Source: Micromonospora cathayae (GTDB lineage Bacteria; Actinomycetota; Actinomycetes; Mycobacteriales; Micromonosporaceae). Taken from it: 64,000 nt of DNA. The stretch covers positions 5,361,001 to 5,425,000 of the forward strand of contig NZ_CP118615.1 in the NCBI RefSeq assembly GCF_028993575.1, given 5' to 3'. Position numbers and translations under genes: made by a program. Shown here in pieces: positions 33,745 through 44,692 of the stretch. Every line of letters begins with the position of its first letter. Position 1 is the stretch's first letter. The notes under the pieces were generated by a model. The model was given only the letters and a program-made list of their open reading frames with translations. It searched no databases and was not told where the DNA came from.

Positions 33745-34354
33745 CGGACTTTCCTCCTCGTAGATATCGCGGAGTGAACAGGCGTCTTTTTCCAGCACGA
33801 CGCGACGGCGACAACATTCGTGGCGTGGCGTCCTGCTGGCCGGATGAGGTGTCGACAATGAGCAGCTCACCCAGCAGGTGGAAGTACCCGTCAATGCATC
33901 CGGCCCGGTCCGGTAACGCCCTCCCCGCTGCCTCGAAATTCTGCCAACGCGCGCCGGGCAGGTCTTCTCTTGAACTGCTGAGCTGCCCGGCCGCCCCAAT
34001 AAAGGGCCGGGAATTGCGCCGCACACCATCGGCCGGACTGTCCTGTCCGGACCGCCGACACGAAGATCGTTGACAGGGCGAACCGGCCCCGGCCAGGATG
34101 GGCGCACCCATCGGCGACCATCCCGTCGAGGTTTGTCACGTCCATCCACGACCCCCGCACGTCGCCCCGGACCGGATCGGCGCCGGTTCACCGCCCCGCA
34201 CACCCGGTTGGCCCCGGACCGTGCGGGCCGATGTCGCGATCCGCACCGCACCCACCGGCCCGGTGGGTGGCACCTCCACACGTCTTTCGGTGGACCGGAG
34301 CGGTACCGGCCGACCGGCCGGGCCGCTCGTCCCCAACAGGGAAGGTGGCGACTG
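33745..34354. other. 610-bp intergenic region at the cluster edge
   Basis: This region is divergent between the aminomutase (-) and the carboxypeptidase (+). It is lower in GC than its surroundings from about 33745 to 34080. It contains a small palindrome (34033-34038 with 34045-34050, arms CCGGAC/GTCCGG) and an isolated TTGACA at 34070-34075, whose -10 partner is unconvincing. No credible gene is seen. Confidence 0.5.
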
Positions 34355-36802
34355 ATGTCCCGCTCCGCACTACCCTCCTGGCGTCGGCGGCTACCCGCGC
34401 TGACCGCCGCCAGCGTGGCGTTGCTCCTGCTCGCCGGCCCGGCCACGGCCGGTTCGGCCGCGCCGACCGGCAGTGACCCCGGTACGCACGCCGGGCCACC
34501 GGCCGTCCTGGACCGTCCCGCCGACGAACAGGCGAACGTGGTGGAGGTGGTGGTCGCCGACAGCGCCGAGCTGGACGAGTTGGTGGCCACCGGCGTCGAC
34601 CTCGACCACCACGTCGACCGCACCGAGCGGGGCATCGTGGTGCACGCGGTGGTCACGCCCACCGAGACCGCCGCCCTGAAACGGCTGGGATACCAGCTCG
34701 GCGACACCCTGTACGACGCGGCGGACTCCGCGGACCGGGTCGCCGAACGCCAGTCGACCATCGCCGAGCACCGGGCCGAGAACCAGGCGTTCTCCGCGGC
34801 CCTGACGGTGACCTCCACCGCCGCCGACGTCAAGATCATCCGGGCCGACTACTACACCTCCGGCACCAGCCAGGTGCTGTCGGTCGAGGCGAAGTGGGCC
34901 CAGGGCCAGACGTCCACCAGCGCGCTGACCGTGGTCCGGGACAGCGGACCGGGCACCGAGCTCGGCTCCGGCGGCACCCAGAACATCACCCGGTTCGTCG
35001 ACGCCGGGGTGTACCTGTACCACCGGGGAGCGGCGACCGTCACCGCCCGACCGCACCGCATCCAGATCACCAGCCCCACCGGCGACGTCGCGGTCGCCGA
35101 GGTCACCGAGTGGCTGCCGATCCCGGCGGACGACCCGGAGGGGCCCGGCTACCAGAAGGACTTCGTCACCAGCTACCTCACCCCGACCGAGCTGTACGAC
35201 CGGATCAAGCGGCTCGCCGCCGACCACCCGCAGCTCGCCGAGATCGTGGAGCTGCCGTACAAGACCAACGGGTACCGGCGCAAGGCGCAGGCGGTGCTGG
35301 GCACCGCGAACGCCAGCCGGGTCGCGGTGGACTCGCTCGCCTGGGGCCACCAGGGCGGCAACGACATCACCGTCGAGCTGGCCGACCCCGGCGCGGCCGA
35401 CCGGCCGCTGTCGGTGACGGTGACCGGCACGGCCGTCCGGGTCAGCCTGGCCACCAACGGCAGCGGCGCGGTAACCAGCACCGCCGCCCAGGTCGCCGCG
35501 GCGCTGACCGCGCAGGCCGGAACCCTGGTGACCGCCTACACGTACCGGGGCAACGCCGGCACCGGCGTGGTCGCGCCGACCGCGGCCACCCCGCTCACCG
35601 ACAACCTGAAGGCGCCGGCGAGCGTGTCGCGGGACCCGCACCCGGTGTACGCGATCCGGATCGGCAAGCACCGGGACGGCTCGAAGCCGGGCGTGCTCGC
35701 CTACGCGCAGGAACACGCCCGGGAATGGGTTCCCCCGTTGGTGACCATCGAGACCGCGGAACGGTTGCTGCGCAACTACGCGCACGACGGCCAGACCAAG
35801 CAGCTGGTCAACAACCTGGACATCTGGATCGCCCCGTCGATCAACCCGGACGGCGGTCACTACTCGTTCTACGATTTCAACTCGCAGCGCCGGAACATGA
35901 CCAACCACTGCCCGGCCGGTGGCGCGACCGACGCCCTGGCCCGTAACTCGTGGGGCGTGGACAACAACCGCAACTACACCGAGTACAGCCTCTTCGACGG
36001 GTACTCGGGCGCGTCCACGAGCTGCACCAGCGACACCTACGCCGGGCCGAGCGAGCTGTCCGAGCCGGAGAACCGGAACCTGGACTGGCTGGCCCAGCGG
36101 GGCAACATCAAGTTCTCGATGAACCTGCACTCGTCCGGCAACTACTTCATGTGGTCGCCGGGCGCCTACGCCACACCGGGCCGGATCTCCGCGCCGCGTC
36201 CGACGCTCGCCGAGGAGTCGTTCTTCTGGGGCGCGTCGTCGCGGATCCTCACCGCCATCAAGCGGCACCGCAACCTGGCGGTCACCCCGGCCCGGACCGG
36301 CCCGATCTCCGACGTGCTGTACTCGGCGGCCGGCAACTCCGGCGACATGCTCTGGTACAAGTACGGCATCTACGCCTGGAACTTCGAGGTCGGCGCCAGC
36401 TTCCAGCCGACCTGGGACGAGGCGCACCAGCAGACCCTGGAGTACGCCAACGGTCTGGTCGAGCTGATGCGGGTGGCCCGCGACTTCGACAAGGACAAGC
36501 AGCGGCCGGAGAGCACGCTGTCGGTGTCACCGAGCGCCACGCCGGGCATGGTGAGCGTACGGTTCGAGGTCAGTGAGCCGGCGGCGGTGTTCTACACCCT
36601 CGACGGCGGCAAGCCGACCTACGCCTCCACCCTGTACGGCTCGGCGGGCATCCGGGAGGGTGCCGAGACGCTGACCGTGCCGGCCGGCACCACGGTCCAC
36701 TGGTTCTCGGTGGACGCGGCCGGCAACGTGGAGAAGAACTACAAGCCGGACGGCAACGGGAAGAACTTCAACAAGGGCAAGGCGGTCCTGCCCACCAGCT
36801 AG
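34355..36802 (+). CDS. Secreted M14-family zinc carboxypeptidase
   Basis: An 815-residue secreted protein. The signal peptide is MSRSALPSWRRRLPALTAAS followed by a hydrophobic ALLLLAG core and an ATAGSAA cleavage region near residue 32. The metallocarboxypeptidase domain contains the zinc site HAREW (HxxE) and NLHSSGNYFMW (third His), the Asn-Arg pair NNRNYTE for the substrate carboxylate, and the catalytic Glu in WNFEVGASF. A beta-sandwich of the chitobiase-C type (YTLDGGKPTYASTLYG) ends the protein. The N-terminal 250 residues resemble an inhibitory propeptide. It probably trims extracellular peptides. It is not obviously linked to the metabolite cluster on its left. Confidence 0.9.
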   Translation: MSRSALPSWRRRLPALTAASVALLLLAGPATAGSAAPTGSDPGTHAGPPAVLDRPADEQANVVEVVVADSAELDELVATGVDLDHHVDRTERGIVVHAVVTPTETAALKRLGYQLGDTLYDAADSADRVAERQSTIAEHRAENQAFSAALTVTSTAADVKIIRADYYTSGTSQVLSVEAKWAQGQTSTSALTVVRDSGPGTELGSGGTQNITRFVDAGVYLYHRGAATVTARPHRIQITSPTGDVAVAEVTEWLPIPADDPEGPGYQKDFVTSYLTPTELYDRIKRLAADHPQLAEIVELPYKTNGYRRKAQAVLGTANASRVAVDSLAWGHQGGNDITVELADPGAADRPLSVTVTGTAVRVSLATNGSGAVTSTAAQVAAALTAQAGTLVTAYTYRGNAGTGVVAPTAATPLTDNLKAPASVSRDPHPVYAIRIGKHRDGSKPGVLAYAQEHAREWVPPLVTIETAERLLRNYAHDGQTKQLVNNLDIWIAPSINPDGGHYSFYDFNSQRRNMTNHCPAGGATDALARNSWGVDNNRNYTEYSLFDGYSGASTSCTSDTYAGPSELSEPENRNLDWLAQRGNIKFSMNLHSSGNYFMWSPGAYATPGRISAPRPTLAEESFFWGASSRILTAIKRHRNLAVTPARTGPISDVLYSAAGNSGDMLWYKYGIYAWNFEVGASFQPTWDEAHQQTLEYANGLVELMRVARDFDKDKQRPESTLSVSPSATPGMVSVRFEVSEPAAVFYTLDGGKPTYASTLYGSAGIREGAETLTVPAGTTVHWFSVDAAGNVEKNYKPDGNGKNFNKGKAVLPTS

Positions 36803-36820
36803 GACCGGTGGGACGAGGGC

Positions 36821-36848
36821 GGGGCGGCAGCCGGTCGGCTGCCGCCCC
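36821..36848. terminator. Bidirectional terminator hairpin
   Basis: A perfect 12-bp inverted repeat (36821-36832 with 36837-36848, 4-nt loop) lies between the convergent carboxypeptidase and pectinesterase genes. Confidence 0.8.
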
Positions 36849-36862
36849 GTCGCGTGGGCGGG

Positions 36863-38545
36863 TCAGGAGACCGGGTTCCAGCCGTCCGGGCCGGCCAGGT
36901 ACGTCTGCGCGGTGTACCCGGGAGCCTGGGCGTCGGTCAACTGCGGACGGTCGGCGGTGACCGTCGCGCCCGGCCCGGTGTTGCGGTACTCGAAGAACCG
37001 GGCGTCCCGCCAGGAGAACCCGGACATGTCGGTCCACGGCGAGTCCTTGACGTGCGCCCCCAGTACGCTGTCCCGGAACACCACCTGGCCGATCGCGTTC
37101 ACGTCGCCGCCGGGGTGCCACGGGCGGCCCAGGTGCACGCTCTGCGGCCCGGCCGAGTCGGTGGTCAGGACGCACCCGGTGAACAGGAAGCCGTACCGGT
37201 TGGTGATCATCGTGGACGGCGCGGTGACGTACCCGTTGTTGCTGGCCGAGCCGCGACTGAGCGACCGGATCTCGCAGCGGTCGAAGACGCCGGTGCCGCG
37301 GCCGAAGATGAAGTCGACGTCCCCCTCGACGTAGCAGTCCCGGAAGTACGCCCGGCCGATCGCGCCGGTGTTCGCGCTGTTGTGGTAGAGCGTGTCCTGG
37401 TTGCCGAGGAACCGGACGTTGTCGAAGACCAGCCGGTCGGCCCGGGTCAGCACCGCCACCGCCTGCTCGGCGCTGTAGTCGTGGGCCGCCTCGTCGAAGC
37501 TGTTCGAGAAGGTCAGGTGCCGCGCGGTGAAGTCGTTGCCGTCGACGGTCACCGAGGCGCTGCCCGAGGTGCCGTAGGTGCCGCCGTCCGGGTGCGGGGT
37601 GCCCGAGGCGTTGTCGTAGGTGATGACGACGTCCCGGGCGTCGCCGGTCGCGCCGACGAACGAGACGTACGGCTTGTCGGCCGGGATCTTCACCACCTCG
37701 CGGTAGGTGCCGGGCCTGATGGTGATGGTGTACCGGCTGGTGTTGCCGGCCGGCACGGCGTCCACCGCGGCCTGGACGCTGGTGAAGTCGCCGCTGCCGT
37801 CCGTGGCGACCACGGCGGACTGCCCGGCCGGTGGGGTGCTGGTGGGGGTCGGTGTCGCGGTCGGGGTGGCCGTCGGCGGCACGGTGGGGGTCCCGGTCGG
37901 CGGGGTGGTGGGCGGGGTGCCGCCGGTGGTCACGGTGACGTCGTCGAACCGGGCGGTGGCGTACCGGGTCTGCACTCCGATCCGGCCGGTGGTGGCGACC
38001 GTGCTGGTGCCGGCGGCCACCAGGGTGCCGTCCAGGTAGCCACGCACGGCCGCGCCGGCCACCTCGACGCGCAGGGTGTACCAGGTGCCGGTGGTGACCG
38101 GCCGGGCGGACGCGCCGAGGGTGGTGACGGTGCCGCTGCGGACCGCCTCCAGCCGGACCTGGTTGCCGGGGTGCAGGGCGAGCCGGAGGTAGGTGGTGGC
38201 GCCGGAGGCGCGGGCGAGCAGCGCCACGGCACCGGTGGACGGCAGGCTCACCGCCTTGATCCTGGCCTGCACCGTGTAGTCGGTCCAGGAGGAGGTGCCG
38301 GCGAAGAGTCGGGCGTTGTCGGTGTCCGCCTTGGACTGTTCGAGCACGGCGCTACCGTCGGTGCCGACGGACCAGGTGCCGCCCGATCTCGACCAACCGC
38401 TGGTGTCGCCGTCGGAGAAGTCGTCGTGCAGCAGGGTGTCGGCGTACGCGGACGACGCGCCGCCGGGCAGGGCGAGGGCGAGCAGCGCCGTGGTCGCGAC
38501 CGCGGTGAGGACGGCGAGCAGGGGCCGCCGACGGATCGTGGGCAT
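36863..38545 (-). CDS. Secreted pectinesterase (CE8) with N-terminal beta-sandwich domain
   Basis: A 560-residue protein. The signal peptide MPTIRRRPLLAVLTAVATTA ends near ASSAYA. A LamG-like/DUF1080-like domain (LLHDDFSDGDTSGWSRSGG through RFDDVTV, about 40-205) probably binds sugar. A Thr/Pro linker (about 207-240) joins it to the pectin methylesterase domain, which carries GTYREVV, GNQDTLY, DFIFGRG and LGRPWHPGG with the catalytic Gln, two Asp and Arg in order. It hydrolyses methyl esters of pectin outside the cell. The start follows GGAGG. A strong promoter and a LacI-type palindrome lie directly upstream, so sugar-dependent repression is likely. Confidence 0.93.
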   Translation of the reverse strand: MPTIRRRPLLAVLTAVATTALLALALPGGASSAYADTLLHDDFSDGDTSGWSRSGGTWSVGTDGSAVLEQSKADTDNARLFAGTSSWTDYTVQARIKAVSLPSTGAVALLARASGATTYLRLALHPGNQVRLEAVRSGTVTTLGASARPVTTGTWYTLRVEVAGAAVRGYLDGTLVAAGTSTVATTGRIGVQTRYATARFDDVTVTTGGTPPTTPPTGTPTVPPTATPTATPTPTSTPPAGQSAVVATDGSGDFTSVQAAVDAVPAGNTSRYTITIRPGTYREVVKIPADKPYVSFVGATGDARDVVITYDNASGTPHPDGGTYGTSGSASVTVDGNDFTARHLTFSNSFDEAAHDYSAEQAVAVLTRADRLVFDNVRFLGNQDTLYHNSANTGAIGRAYFRDCYVEGDVDFIFGRGTGVFDRCEIRSLSRGSASNNGYVTAPSTMITNRYGFLFTGCVLTTDSAGPQSVHLGRPWHPGGDVNAIGQVVFRDSVLGAHVKDSPWTDMSGFSWRDARFFEYRNTGPGATVTADRPQLTDAQAPGYTAQTYLAGPDGWNPVS

Positions 38546-38590
38546 GGCGGGGAACCTCCGGGACGGGTGAGGAGGCCGGACGTGCGCAAA

Positions 38591-38602
38591 GAAAGCGCTT
38601 TC
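38591..38602. promoter_or_regulatory. LacI-family operator-like palindrome
   Basis: The perfect 12-bp palindrome GAAAGCGCTTTC lies 7 nt downstream of the -10 box and 45 bp before the pectinesterase start, so a bound repressor would sit on the transcription start. The CG-centred form is typical of LacI-family sites. No LacI gene is in the window. Confidence 0.7.
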
Positions 38603-38609
38603 CTGCCGC

Positions 38610-38638
38610 ACCGTATCCGCCCCATACAGCCCTGTCAA
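38610..38638 (-). promoter_or_regulatory. Sigma-70-type promoter of the pectinesterase gene
   Basis: On the minus strand TTGACA (38638-38633) is followed after 17 nt by TACGGT (38615-38610). The -35 is perfect and the -10 has the key TAnnnT bases. It precedes the operator-like palindrome. Confidence 0.7.
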
Positions 38639-38668
38639 TGAGGTCGGCGGGACCCGGGCGCGGCGGCG

Positions 38669-38698
38669 CGGTGGGCACCGGAGCGTCGGTGCCCACCG
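38669..38698 (-). terminator. Terminator after the CE1-like esterase
   Basis: A perfect 12-bp inverted repeat (38669-38680 with 38687-38698, 6-nt loop) lies 16 bp beyond the esterase stop codon. Confidence 0.75.
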
Positions 38699-38713
38699 CT
38701 GGTACCGGCCGGG

Positions 38714-40060
38714 TCAGACCACCGTGCAGGTCGCCCCGTTGAGCTGGAACGAGGACGGCTTGCCGGCGTTGCCGGTGTGGGTGGCCTGGAAGCCGAGGCC
38801 GACCGAGGAGTTCGGTGCGATGGTCCCGTTGTAGGAGACGTTACGGGCGGTCACCGCACCGCTGGTCGGAGCGTACGTCGCGTTCCAACCGTTGGTGATG
38901 CTCTGCCCGCCGGGCAGGGTGAACGCCAGGGTCCAGCCGTTGACGGCGCTGCCGCCGGTGTTGGTGACGGTGATCTCGGCGGTCAGGCCGTTCGCCCAGG
39001 AACTGACGGTGTAGCCGACCCGGCAGGCGCCCGGAGCCCCGGTGGGCGGCGGGGTGGTCGGCGGCGGGGTCGTGGGCGGAGGCGTGGTCGGGGGTGTCGT
39101 GGTGGGGGGTGGCGTGGTCGGCGGCGGGGTGGTCGGCGTGGTGCGGTCCAGACCGAAGAACCGGAGCACCTGGCCGGCGTCGACCGGCAGGTTGTGCGTC
39201 ACGCCCTGCATGCTGATCCCCTCGACCGGCGCGGTGCCACCGCTGCCGCCGTAGCGGGTACGGGTGTAACCGGACTGCGGGGTGTCGGTGTACGTGGGGG
39301 TCTGGCTCAACCCGTGCACGTTGGTCCACTGCTTGATCTGCTCGCCGAAGTTGGGGTACCGGAGTGTGTCGTCGTTCGTACCGTGCCAGACCTGCATCCG
39401 GGGTCGCCGGCCGGTGTAGCCCGGATAGGAACCGCGCACCAGGTCACCCCACTGCGCGGCGGTACGGATGATCTGGCCGTTGGCGCAGTCGCTGTTCCAC
39501 TCCGAACCGTTCGTGGTGGCGAAGCAGGCGTGCGGCACACCGGCGAACGACGAGCCCGCGCTGAACACGTCGGGGTAGAGCGCCAGCAGGACGTTCGTCA
39601 TCATCGCCCCGGACGACGTGCCGGTGGCGAAGATGCGGTCCGGGTCAACGGCGTACCGCTGCCGGACGTGGTTGACCATCGACATGATGCCGACCGGGTC
39701 GCTGCCGCCGTCGCGGCGCAGTGCCTGCGGTGAGGCGACGTCCCAGCACTTGCTGCTGCGGGTCACCGAGGGGTAGATGACGACGTAGCCGTACCGGTCG
39801 GCCAGGGCCGCGTACTGGGTGCCGGAGTACATGGCCGGACCGCTGCCGGTGCAGTAGTGCGACACCACGAGCAGCCCCGGTCGGGGCGCCACGGTGTCCG
39901 GTACGTAGAGGTGCATGCGTAGGTTGGTGGGATTGGTGCCGAAGTTCGTCACCTCGGTCAGCGTCGCCGCCGACGCCGGTGCCGGCACGGTCACCGCGGC
40001 CAGCGCGGTCACCACGGCGGCCACCAGTGCGGCGCCGAGCAGTCTGGTTGTCGCTCTCAT
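38714..40060 (-). CDS. Secreted CE1/PHB-depolymerase-type esterase with CBM2 (probable acetylxylan or feruloyl esterase)
   Basis: A 448-residue protein. The signal peptide is MRATTRLLGAALVAAVVTAL with cleavage near ASAA. The alpha/beta-hydrolase domain (about 32-305) shows the nucleophile elbow GTSSGAMM, HGTNDDTLRY with the acid Asp, and the catalytic His in GVTHNLPV. A Pro/Thr linker with repeated TTPPP units follows. The C-terminal CBM2 (about 345-448, CRVGYTVSSWANGLTAEI and GWTLAFTLPGGQSITNGW) binds cellulose or xylan. Esterases of this build remove acetyl or feruloyl groups from xylan. It lies downstream of the GH10 xylanase on the same strand of the genome, separated by a hairpin, and shares its modular plan. 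Confidence 0.88.
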   Translation of the reverse strand: MRATTRLLGAALVAAVVTALAAVTVPAPASAATLTEVTNFGTNPTNLRMHLYVPDTVAPRPGLLVVSHYCTGSGPAMYSGTQYAALADRYGYVVIYPSVTRSSKCWDVASPQALRRDGGSDPVGIMSMVNHVRQRYAVDPDRIFATGTSSGAMMTNVLLALYPDVFSAGSSFAGVPHACFATTNGSEWNSDCANGQIIRTAAQWGDLVRGSYPGYTGRRPRMQVWHGTNDDTLRYPNFGEQIKQWTNVHGLSQTPTYTDTPQSGYTRTRYGGSGGTAPVEGISMQGVTHNLPVDAGQVLRFFGLDRTTPTTPPPTTPPPTTTPPTTPPPTTPPPTTPPPTGAPGACRVGYTVSSWANGLTAEITVTNTGGSAVNGWTLAFTLPGGQSITNGWNATYAPTSGAVTARNVSYNGTIAPNSSVGLGFQATHTGNAGKPSSFQLNGATCTVV

Positions 40061-40119
40061 CGGATTCCTCCGAAGCGGGGGGTGGCGGTGGCCGGTGGAC
40101 GCGGCCAGGATCGGCCGGG

Positions 40120-40152
40120 GCGGGACGGCGGGCCGGGAGGCCGCCGTCCCGC
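40120..40152 (-). terminator. Terminator after the GH10 xylanase
   Basis: A perfect 12-bp inverted repeat (40120-40131 with 40141-40152, 9-nt loop) lies 34 bp beyond the xylanase stop and before the esterase start, so the two genes are probably separate units. Confidence 0.75.
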
Positions 40153-40185
40153 CGTGGGCCGGGTGTCTCCGGTGGATCGTCCGCC

Positions 40186-43261
<3,076 letters not shown>

Positions 43262-43279
43262 CCCGCACCGCCGTCGCGG

Positions 43280-44356
43280 TCAGGACCGGCCGGGCAGCGC
43301 GGCGTCCGCGTCCGCGTCGGCTTCGGCGTCGCGGGCCGGGCGGCCCCCGGCGGTGGGCGCGCCGGGGCCGGCGAGCAGCGCGGCCAGCCAGCGCAGCTGT
43401 CGCCGCTGCTGCACCGCCTCACCGCCCTCGTGCCCGTTGAACGGGTACACGTGCATCTCGCACGTCGGGGGCGTCGGCCGGCCGTTGGCGGCACCGTACT
43501 GGTTGTAGGCGGCGAACCCGGTGCTCGGCGGGCAGACGGTGTCGCGCAGCCCGATCCCGAAGTGCGCGGGCGCGACCGCCCGCCGGGCGAAGGTGACCCC
43601 GTCGACGTAGGACAGCGTGCGCCGGACCGCCTCCTCGGTTCCCCGGGTGGCGGCCAGATACCGCACGATCTCCCCGTACGGCGCGGCGTCGGTCAACTCG
43701 ATCGCCCGCTGAGGCTGACACAGGAACGGTGCCGTGGTGATCACCGCCGCCAGGTCGGGGACGAGCCCCGCCACCGCCAGGGCGAGCCCGCCACCCTGGC
43801 TGTTGCCGGCGACCACCACCCGGTCGACGTCCACCCCGGGCAGCGCGCGGACCGCCTGGACCGCCCGGACCGCGTCGGTGATCAGGCGACGGTAGTAGTA
43901 GTCCCGGGCGTCGAGGATTCCCCAGGTCACCGGCCACGGGCCGCCGGCCGCGCCGGCGCGCGGATCCGGGGTGTCGCCGCCGGCGTGCTGCCCGTGCTGC
44001 CCCCGGGGGTCCATCAGCAGGTGCGCGTAGCCGGCTACCGGCCAGGTCAGCCGTTCGTGCGGCAGGCCCCGGCCGCGGCCGTAGCCCACGTACTCGACCA
44101 CGGCGGGGAGCGGGGCGTCCACCCCGGTCGGGCGGGTGTACCAGGCGCGCACCGGGTCACCGGCGAAGCCGGCGAACGTGACGTCGAAGGACTCGACCAG
44201 CCGCAGGTCGGTGGGTTCGGGTCGGACCTCGAGGAGCACCGGACCGGCCGTCGCCTCCCGCAGCGTCGCGCGCCAGAACGCGTCGAAGTCGGCGGGCTCG
44301 GCAACGGTGGGCGTGTACCGCCGCAGCTCGTCGAGGGGGAGATCGAACAGCGGCAT
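43280..44356 (-). CDS. CE7 acetylxylan esterase / cephalosporin-C deacetylase
   Basis: A 358-residue alpha/beta-hydrolase without a signal peptide. MPLFDLPLDELRRYTP and FDAFWRATLREA are the CE7 N-terminal pattern. The nucleophile is in GNSQGGGLALA, the RGQ motif in DPRGQHGQ, the acid Asp in LRDTVCPPST and the catalytic His in FNGHEGGE. CE7 enzymes are cytoplasmic hexamers that deacetylate imported xylooligosaccharides, which fits the neighbouring ABC importer. The C-terminal 25 residues are Ala/Asp-rich and beyond the family. It is divergent from the GH3-led operon. Confidence 0.93.
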   Translation of the reverse strand: MPLFDLPLDELRRYTPTVAEPADFDAFWRATLREATAGPVLLEVRPEPTDLRLVESFDVTFAGFAGDPVRAWYTRPTGVDAPLPAVVEYVGYGRGRGLPHERLTWPVAGYAHLLMDPRGQHGQHAGGDTPDPRAGAAGGPWPVTWGILDARDYYYRRLITDAVRAVQAVRALPGVDVDRVVVAGNSQGGGLALAVAGLVPDLAAVITTAPFLCQPQRAIELTDAAPYGEIVRYLAATRGTEEAVRRTLSYVDGVTFARRAVAPAHFGIGLRDTVCPPSTGFAAYNQYGAANGRPTPPTCEMHVYPFNGHEGGEAVQQRRQLRWLAALLAGPGAPTAGGRPARDAEADADADAALPGRS

Positions 44357-44552
44357 GGGTCCTCCCGGGCGGTCCGCGCCGGCGACCGGAGCCGGCCACC
44401 CCCAGTCGGCCAGGTTATCGGAAAAATTTCGGCACAGCCTACCATGCAGACCACTATCGATTGAGACTCATCGCTCTAGCCCACCGGCAGGCCGACCAGT
44501 TACCACGACCGGAATCCATGGCTTCCTGTTGTTGAGCAGTGGCTCAGGATGC

Positions 44553-44581
44553 TTGACACGGCCAAAACAAGGCACTTAAGT
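44553..44581 (+). promoter_or_regulatory. Candidate sigma-70-type promoter of the xylan operon
   Basis: TTGACA (44553-44558) and TTAAGT (44576-44581) are separated by 17 nt. The -35 is perfect and the -10 weak. The CGAAACTTTC operator-like site begins 28 nt after the -10. Confidence 0.5.
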
Positions 44582-44608
44582 TGCCCGATACGAGCACCGA
44601 ACGGAGAT

Positions 44609-44619
44609 CGAAACTTTCA
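44609..44619. promoter_or_regulatory. Xylan-type LacI operator, imperfect
   Basis: CGAAACTTTCA matches 10 of 11 bases of the core at 41945-41961. It lies 74 bp upstream of the GH3 start and just downstream of the candidate promoter, where a repressor would block early elongation. Confidence 0.65.
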
Positions 44620-44692
44620 GGACCCTCCGTTGCCTCGTCGCGCGTCCTGTCGTTCACGGAACCGGCCTCCGGGATCCGGCTGGAGGGTTTGC

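Noticed and set aside
34033..34050. CCGGAC/GTCCGG palindrome as a regulator site
   Set aside because: It is short, GC-rich and of a kind common in such genomes; no second copy was seen at a comparable position.
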